From assembly GCF_029892155.1 (NCBI RefSeq), contig NZ_JARZAG010000006.1, forward strand, positions 124,001 through 188,000: 64,000 bases of DNA, given 5' to 3'. Shown here in pieces: positions 59,025-64,000 of this stretch. The DNA comes from Kitasatospora sp. GAS204B (GTDB taxonomy: Bacteria > Actinomycetota > Actinomycetes > Streptomycetales > Streptomycetaceae). How positions within the stretch are numbered: the stretch's first letter is position 1; each line of letters opens with the position of its first letter. The notes under the pieces are model-generated. The model worked only from the letters and a program-made list of their open reading frames with translations. It had not been told where the DNA came from and made no database searches. A program made the translations under genes and the position numbers.

Positions 59025-59157
59025 GGAAACCGGTTCCCGCCGCTGAGTTGGTGCCTCGGAAGGCCGTACACGGCCAAGCCTGAGCGAGAACGGGCGCCGG
59101 GGCCCGGCTTACACGGCTGTTCGAGTCACGGCCGCGGTCTGCGGCGGGGGTGGTGGC

Positions 59158-59883
59158 TCAGGCGCTCTCGTTCGCCGTCGGCTCCTGGGCGGCCGGCCCG
59201 GCGGCGGGATCCGGCCAGCTCTTGCCCGGGGCCAGCGGGGTGATGGCGGCGTTGAGCACCGCGCTGTTGGGGAGCAGCATCGGGCCGTCGAGGGTGTGGA
59301 GTTTGACGAAGAGCAGGGTCATGTCGCTGACCTCGCCCTGGATCCGGCCGCCGATCGGTCCGGACTGGATGCTGATGCTCTGCCCGAGCTGGAAGGGCCG
59401 GGCGGTGAGCAGCACGAGGCCCGCGAAGATGTTGCCGAGCACCGGCTGGGCCGCGATGCCGACGATGACGCCGGTCAGCGCGCCGCCGAGGATGAGCCTG
59501 CTCCACGGCACGTGCAGCAGGCTCAGGGCGCCGATGATGACCAGGGCGTAGCCGGTGAGCAGGCAGAGCATCCGCAGCGCGACGATGCGGGTGTCGCCGA
59601 AGCGGTTGGGGACGAGCTTGAGCAGGTCCTGGGTGGCGCCGCGGACGGCGATCAGGGCGAAGACGAGGAAGACGACCGCGCTGGCCACCGCGATACCGCG
59701 GTCGGTGAGGTGGTGGCGGGAGGTCGGATCGCCCAGCAGGCCGCCGTAGTAGGTGGAGACCACCAGCCCGGAGATCGCCAGCGTCGTGGTGACGATGGCT
59801 TGGCGGGTGCGGATGACGCCGCCCAGATGCAGGCCCGGGGGCAACAGGTGGTGGCCGTCCGCGTGGTTCTCGTCCTTGTCCAT
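59158..59883 (-). CDS. MscS-family mechanosensitive channel
   Basis: A 241-residue small-conductance channel. It has three or four membrane segments, and the pore-lining TM3 reads LILGGALTGVIVGIAAQPVLGNIFAGLVLL. The beta domain starts QLGQSISIQSGPIGGRIQGEVSDMTLLFVKLHTLDGPMLLPNSAVLNAAI. The C-terminal alpha/beta domain of E. coli MscS is missing or very short. It would release solutes on osmotic downshock. The start MDKDENHADG is chosen because the upstream residues are arginine/proline-rich and out of family. Confidence 0.92.
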   Translation of the reverse strand: MDKDENHADGHHLLPPGLHLGGVIRTRQAIVTTTLAISGLVVSTYYGGLLGDPTSRHHLTDRGIAVASAVVFLVFALIAVRGATQDLLKLVPNRFGDTRIVALRMLCLLTGYALVIIGALSLLHVPWSRLILGGALTGVIVGIAAQPVLGNIFAGLVLLTARPFQLGQSISIQSGPIGGRIQGEVSDMTLLFVKLHTLDGPMLLPNSAVLNAAITPLAPGKSWPDPAAGPAAQEPTANESA

Positions 59884-59944
59884 CACCCCAGTGTCCCAAA
59901 GGCGGCGCGAAGCCGGTGCCCGGCCCGGGGAGTGGAGCGAGGCC

Positions 59945-61213
59945 CTAACCGGTGAACGCACGAGTCCTGGTCGGTGGGATCACCGCCGGACGGCCGCCCG
60001 TGTCGGGTGCGGTCCGCCGGGTGGGGACCGGGGGGACGAGGCCCTCCCTGCGCCCCACCTCCTCGAACGCGGCCAGCACCCGGACCAGTTGCTGATCCGT
60101 GTGCGCGGCTGTCAGCGTGATGCGCAGGACCTCACGGCCCGCCCGGACCGCGGGATAGGTCATGGGGGCGGTGAACACTCCCGCTCCGCACAGCTCCTGC
60201 CACATGCGCAGGCACCGCTCACGGCCGCGGGTGAGGACGGGCACGATGGGGGTGAGCGAGGTGCCGGTGTCGTAACCCAGCGCCCGCAGACCGTGGTGGA
60301 GTTGCTCGGCGAGGTGCAGCACCCGTGCGCGGCGCTCCGGTTCGCTCTGGAGGATGTCGAGTGCGGCCAGTGCGGCGGCGACGTTGGCCGGTGCGGCCGC
60401 CGCGGTGAACAGCGCTGTCCGGGCGTGGAAGCGCAGGTAGTGGATGACCTCGGCCGGTCCGGCGATGACGCCGCCCACGGAGGCGAGACTCTTGGAGAGG
60501 GCGCTGGTGACCAGCAGGGGCCGCAGCCCGAAGTGGTCCCCGGCGCCGGCGCCGTTGGGCCCGAGCACCCCGAGGTCGTGGGAGCTGTCCACGACGACGT
60601 GTGCGCCGTGGGCGTCGGCCAGCTTCATCAAGTCCGGGAGTTCGCAGATGTCTCCGCCGACGGAGAAGATCCCGTCGGTGAGGATGATTTTTCCGGCCGC
60701 TCCGTCCGCTCCTGAGGCGGCGGTGAGAAGTTCGTTCAGGTGGTCCATGTCGCCGTGCAGGAATTTGCGTTCCGCGGCGTCACCCAGACGGATTACCTCA
60801 GCGAGCGAGGCATGGTTCAAAAGGTCGCTGTAGACATACCGGCCTGCTGTCAGCAGCGGAGCCAGCATCAGATTCGCCTGGTATCCGGACGGAAGTACGG
60901 CCGCTGCCTCGTGCCCCAGGAATCGGGCCAGTCGATCCTCCAGCTCCTCGTGGAGGTCCAGGGAGCCGCTCACCGCGCGTGATCCGCCCAGCGAGGTGCC
61001 GAAACGCCGTACGGCGGCGACCGCGGCCTCCCGCACCCGGGGGTCGGCGGAGAGGCCGAGGTAGTCGTGGGAAGCGGCCATGATCACCCGCTTGCCCTCG
61101 AACTCGACCTCCGTGCCGTCGGACGTGCCGTTGATCGCCCGGTAGTAGCAGTCACCCCCGCCAGTGCGCAGATGTTCTGCCGTCCACGACCGGCACTGCT
61201 CCAACACGTCCAT
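59945..61213 (-). CDS. Alpha-oxoamine synthase (serine palmitoyltransferase/AONS-like)
   Basis: A 422-residue PLP enzyme that would condense an amino acid with an acyl thioester, losing CO2, to make an alpha-amino ketone. Visible features are SHDYLGLSADP, RAVSGSLDLHEELE, SGYQANLMLAPLL, NHASLAEVIRL (stacking His), GIFSVGGDICEL, and SALSKSLASVGGVIAG with the Schiff-base Lys. The usual DEAHS is DSSHD here. MWQELCGAGVFTAPMTYPAV matches SPT better than BioF. ATG 61213 is favoured for the GGAG upstream; GTG and TTG starts lie just before. It is divergent from the ACP-KS pair, which probably supplies its acyl-ACP. Confidence 0.87.
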   Translation of the reverse strand: MDVLEQCRSWTAEHLRTGGGDCYYRAINGTSDGTEVEFEGKRVIMAASHDYLGLSADPRVREAAVAAVRRFGTSLGGSRAVSGSLDLHEELEDRLARFLGHEAAAVLPSGYQANLMLAPLLTAGRYVYSDLLNHASLAEVIRLGDAAERKFLHGDMDHLNELLTAASGADGAAGKIILTDGIFSVGGDICELPDLMKLADAHGAHVVVDSSHDLGVLGPNGAGAGDHFGLRPLLVTSALSKSLASVGGVIAGPAEVIHYLRFHARTALFTAAAAPANVAAALAALDILQSEPERRARVLHLAEQLHHGLRALGYDTGTSLTPIVPVLTRGRERCLRMWQELCGAGVFTAPMTYPAVRAGREVLRITLTAAHTDQQLVRVLAAFEEVGRREGLVPPVPTRRTAPDTGGRPAVIPPTRTRAFTG

Positions 61214-61400
61214 CCGCACGATCTCCAAGGTGACTCGGGGCGGTGTTCGGCCCGCGTGGCTTGCTGGGCTTCGATGCTCGCCAGCAATATGTCACCCCGG
61301 GACATCGGCGCACCAACTCGGTTTCCGGAGAAGATCTTCGGCGAAGGGGTGATGGTAATTTAGGGGACTGTCGTCATGGCTTCGCTCAAGGGAGAAAAAT

Positions 61401-61619
61401 ATGTCATTCGATGAACTGAAAAATATTATGGTCTCTCTTGGGATTCCCGAGTCGGATATCCGGCTGGACGCCGCCCGGGAGGACGCGGGACTCGACTCCA
61501 TCGCCGTGGTGGAACTCGCCCTGGTCCTGCGCCGGGAGAAGGGGTTGGTGGTGACGGAGGAGGAGCTCGGAGCCGCCGCCACGGTCGCGGACGTGGCTGC
61601 GCTCGTGGCGGCTCGGTGA
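61401..61619 (+). CDS. Acyl carrier protein
   Basis: A 72-residue ACP with the attachment Ser in EDAGLDSIAVVELALVL. RBS AAGGGAG is strong. The stop overlaps the KS start (GTGA). The upstream leader and first codons are A/T-rich against the neighbourhood. It likely carries the chain that the alpha-oxoamine synthase uses. Confidence 0.94.
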   Translation: MSFDELKNIMVSLGIPESDIRLDAAREDAGLDSIAVVELALVLRREKGLVVTEEELGAAATVADVAALVAAR

Positions 61620-62839
61620 TCCTCCGGGTGACCGTCCCGGACGTGTCTGTCACCGGTCTCGGCATGGTGACGCCGGCCGGCGACGGCTGGCAGGCCACCT
61701 GGGAGCGGGTGTGCGAGGGGCTGCCGACCGCGGCGCTGGGGCCGCCGGCGCCGGTCGCCCATCTGGCGTGTACGGTCGCGGACTTCGACCCGGCTCGGCT
61801 CGGCCGGGCCCGGTCCCGCAGGCCCGATCGCTGCACCCAGTTGGCGCTGCTCGCCGCCCGTGAGGCGCTGAGCGATGCCGGGTTGGAGCCGGCACGCTGG
61901 GACGGGACACGCGTCGCGGTGATCGTGGGATCCAGCAGCGGCGGGATCGGGACGCTGGAGTCCGAGCACCGCGCGCTGCTGGGCGAGGGCGCGCAGGAGA
62001 TGTCGCCATATGCGGTGCCGGCCTCGCTGGGCAACTCCGTGTCGGCGCAGCTGACGATCGAGTTGGGCGCCATGGGTCCCAGTCACACGGTCAACACCGC
62101 CTGCGCGTCCGGGGCGACCGCCATCGGCACGGCACTGGACCTGCTGGCCCTGGGGCGCTGTGACATCGCTCTGGTCGGCGGCGCGGATGCCACGATTACG
62201 CCGTACAACATCGCCGGGTTCGACCGTGTCGGTGCGCTCTCACATCGTTTCGACGACCCTGCCGGGGCGCTGCGCCCCTTCGATGCCCGGCGTGACGGGT
62301 TCGTGATGGGTGAAGGCGCGGGGATGCTGGTCCTGGAGCGCACTGCCGACGCCCGGGCCCGCGGGGCGAGGGCCCGGGCCCGGATCCGGGGGTTCGGTGC
62401 CTCGTCGGACGCTCACCACGTGGTGAAGCCCAGCACCGACGGTGCCGGGCTGGTGCTGGCGCTGCGCGAGGCACTCGCCCGCGCGGGCGCATCGGCGCAG
62501 GACGTCTCGCACATCAACGCCCATGGCACCGGCACGCCCATGGGCGACCGGGTCGAAGCGGCCGCGCTGGCCGTGCTGTTCCCCCACCGCCCCCCGGTGA
62601 CGTCCACCAAGGCGGTGACCGGACACCTGATGGGCGCGGCAGGTGCGGTGGAGGCGGCCCTGACGGTCCTGGCGGTCGAGCAGGGCCTGGTGCCGCCGAC
62701 CGCCAATCTGGACGACCTCGATCCGGCTGTGGCGCTCGACATCCCCACCAAGTGCCGCGAGGGGCGGCTACCGCTCGCGCTCTCCGTGTCCACCGGTTTC
62801 GGCGGCCAGAACGCCGTGCTCGCCATCACCCCCGACTGA
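61616..62839 (+). CDS. Beta-ketoacyl-ACP synthase (FabF-like)
   Basis: A 407-residue condensing enzyme with the Cys-His-His triad: VNTACASGATAIGTAL, NAHGTGTPMGD and TKAVTGHLMGAAGAVEA. It elongates acyl-ACP by two carbons using malonyl-ACP. Stand-alone and paired with its own ACP, it is unlikely to be the housekeeping FabF, which sits with fabD-acpP-fabH. Its 3' end overlaps the convergent SDR gene by 72 bp. Confidence 0.93.
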   Translation: MILRVTVPDVSVTGLGMVTPAGDGWQATWERVCEGLPTAALGPPAPVAHLACTVADFDPARLGRARSRRPDRCTQLALLAAREALSDAGLEPARWDGTRVAVIVGSSSGGIGTLESEHRALLGEGAQEMSPYAVPASLGNSVSAQLTIELGAMGPSHTVNTACASGATAIGTALDLLALGRCDIALVGGADATITPYNIAGFDRVGALSHRFDDPAGALRPFDARRDGFVMGEGAGMLVLERTADARARGARARARIRGFGASSDAHHVVKPSTDGAGLVLALREALARAGASAQDVSHINAHGTGTPMGDRVEAAALAVLFPHRPPVTSTKAVTGHLMGAAGAVEAALTVLAVEQGLVPPTANLDDLDPAVALDIPTKCREGRLPLALSVSTGFGGQNAVLAITPD

Positions 62840-63646
62840 CGCCGAGTGGAAGGCGGTCGGGCCGGTCTCCTGGGACGGGACGGCGGTGAAGTCGTCGGCC
62901 AGGCCGGGCAGGGTCAGGAGCCGACGCGGCAGGTGCCGCAGCAGGCCGGCCACCAGCTTGTAGCGCAGGCTCGGCACGCACAGGACGGGCGGGCGGCGCC
63001 GGTGCAGAGCCCGCACCGCCCGCTCCGCGACGTACGGCGACGCGAGGGTCAGCAACGGCGGTGACGGGGCGATCCCGGCGACTTCGTGGAACCGTGAGGT
63101 GGTGTGTCCCAGCACGAGCGCGGTCACGGTCACCGGCGCATCACGCAGGCGGCGGGAGTAGGCCAGGGATTCGGTCAGTGCGAGGCCGAACGCCTTCGAC
63201 GCACCGTAGGTGGTGCCCTGCCAGACCGGGCCGGTGGCGGCCACCGAGGAGATGTTCAGGATCCGCCCGCTGTGCCGCCGCAGCATCGCCGGCAGCGCGG
63301 CGTGCAGCAATCTGGTGGGCGCGACGACATTGAGCATCAGCATCCGCTGCTCCTGCGCCCAAGTGGTGTGCTCGAAGGACCTGTTCAGGCCGGCGCCCGC
63401 GTTGTTGACCAGGATGTCCGCCTCGCACGCCGCTTCGGCCACCCGTTCCAGCTCGGCTTCGACGGTCAGGTCGGCGGCCAGGGGACGCGCCGTGATGCCG
63501 TGCTCGGCCGCCAGGCCGGCGGCGAGCCGGTCAAGAGCCTCGCCGCTGCGCGCGGTGAGGACGAGATCGTGGCCGCGCCGGGCAAGTGCGCGGGCGATGT
63601 CCGTGCCGATCCCGTAACTCGCGCCGGTGACCAGAGCCGTTGTCAT
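62768..63646 (-). CDS. Short-chain dehydrogenase/reductase
   Basis: A 292-residue classical SDR: NAD(P) motif TGASYGIGTDIARAL, VNNAGAG, the Ser of ISSVAATG and the catalytic YGASKAFGLAL. ARRGHDLVLTARS, with Arg after strand 2, suggests NADPH. A C-terminal region (AERAVRALHRRRPPVLCVPSLRYKLVAGLLRHLPRRLLTLPG) resembles membrane-associated ketoreductases that act on lipids, including 3-ketosphinganine reductase-type enzymes. ATGA overlap with the upstream acyltransferase-like gene shows coupling. It is a good candidate to reduce the amino ketone. Confidence 0.88.
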   Translation of the reverse strand: MTTALVTGASYGIGTDIARALARRGHDLVLTARSGEALDRLAAGLAAEHGITARPLAADLTVEAELERVAEAACEADILVNNAGAGLNRSFEHTTWAQEQRMLMLNVVAPTRLLHAALPAMLRRHSGRILNISSVAATGPVWQGTTYGASKAFGLALTESLAYSRRLRDAPVTVTALVLGHTTSRFHEVAGIAPSPPLLTLASPYVAERAVRALHRRRPPVLCVPSLRYKLVAGLLRHLPRRLLTLPGLADDFTAVPSQETGPTAFHSASVGGDGEHGVLAAETGGHGERER

Positions 63647-64000
63647 GGTTGACTCCCTTGTGCCGCAGTGCTCTTCGCGACGTTCTGGTGCCACAGGCGT
63701 TCCACGGCGGAAGCCCACAGGGCGGCGAGGTTCCCGACGTCCTCGAAACCGCGGTCGATGGTGAAGCAGACGACGACCTGCCCGGCATAGCCGAGGAAGG
63801 ACACCGCGAAAGGGTGGTCCCCGTGCAGGAAGAGGGTCGCCACCGCGGTCTCGATCGGGTCCGCTCCCAGCGCCAGCCGGCCGTGAAGCTGCAGCAGGCC
63901 GGACGTGTCCAGACCGTTGCGCATCCGGCGCCCCTGCCGCAGGAAGCGGTAGACGGCGCTCTCCGGCAGGCGCAGCTGGGCCTGCAGCACCCGTCGCGTG
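63643..64000 (-). CDS. Acyltransferase-like protein (WS/DGAT C-terminal type), partial
   Basis: Only about 119 codons are inside the window; the frame runs off the right edge. The visible end reads DTSGLLQLHGRLALGADPIETAVATLFLHGDHPFAVSFLGYAGQVVVCFTIDRGFEDVGNLAALWASAVERLW. By pattern this matches the C-terminal domain of wax-ester synthase/diacylglycerol acyltransferases and related condensation-fold acyltransferases. The catalytic HHxxxD would be outside the window. It is coupled to the SDR gene. The call is tentative. Confidence 0.55.
   Translation of the reverse strand, partial: TRRVLQAQLRLPESAVYRFLRQGRRMRNGLDTSGLLQLHGRLALGADPIETAVATLFLHGDHPFAVSFLGYAGQVVVCFTIDRGFEDVGNLAALWASAVERLWHQNVAKSTAAQGSQP

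Overview
The window is a piece of a very high G+C actinomycete chromosome, most likely Streptomycetaceae (Streptomyces, Kitasatospora or a relative). The evidence is near-saturated G/C third codon positions, many GTG and TTG starts, Tat-type and lipoprotein signals, a TTA codon in a secondary-metabolism gene, a SecE of Streptomyces type, and the usual mix of sensor kinases, VOC proteins and biosynthetic genes. No rRNA, tRNA or CRISPR was seen, and no intact transposase.

Layout. 1-3.8 kb: a glycosyltransferase cut by the left edge, an OmpR-type two-component pair, and a dTDP-rhamnose 4-epimerase-like gene. 4-14.9 kb: a Tat-exported cholesterol-oxidase-like flavoenzyme, a membrane protein, FtsH, and a stress block (tandem universal stress protein, XRE-PPOX fusion, USP-VOC fusion), then fumarase, a VOC protein and a 42-residue protein. 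14.9-24.7 kb: succinate-semialdehyde dehydrogenase, a Nei-type glycosylase, a MarR/RibA/VOC unit with two identical 12-bp operators, a secreted GH25 lysozyme, a CYTH-CHAD protein, a P450 and DUF4287. 24.8-25.6 kb: a secE copy away from nusG beside a broken pth remnant and a 58-nt hairpin. 25.7-37.6 kb: a lipoprotein, a phosphatase, a DUF4331 group, a C39-like protein, a GT39 membrane enzyme, a PTS permease, and cold-shock genes (cspA, DEAD-box helicase).

37.7-52.9 kb is the main find. Six minus-strand genes, each starting within a few bases of the previous stop, encode a PUFA-synthase-like iterative polyketide system. PKS1 reads NPD-NPD-KS-AT-ACP-ACP-KR, with two PfaD-like enoylreductase barrels fused to its N-terminus. 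PKS2 reads KS-AT-DH-PPTase and may activate the carrier proteins. A free ACP, an alpha/beta hydrolase, a UGT-like glycosyltransferase and a methyltransferase follow, which suggests release, glycosylation and methylation of a reduced or polyene acyl product. PKS1 has a TTA codon at codon 6, so bldA control is likely.

53.3-59.9 kb is central metabolism: a long-type GAPDH, glpF-glpK-glpD, and a MscS-type channel. 59.9-64 kb is a second, smaller lipid-like cluster: a serine-palmitoyltransferase-like alpha-oxoamine synthase, an ACP and KS pair, an SDR and an acyltransferase-like gene cut by the right edge. Together these could make a long-chain amino ketone or amino alcohol.

A 15-bp palindrome, CTGACGnnnCGTCAG, recurs across the window: nine exact copies of CTGAC-N5-GTCAG plus at least nine one-mismatch copies. 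They lie in promoters and inside genes, most densely across the PKS operon. It may be the operator of an unidentified regulator.
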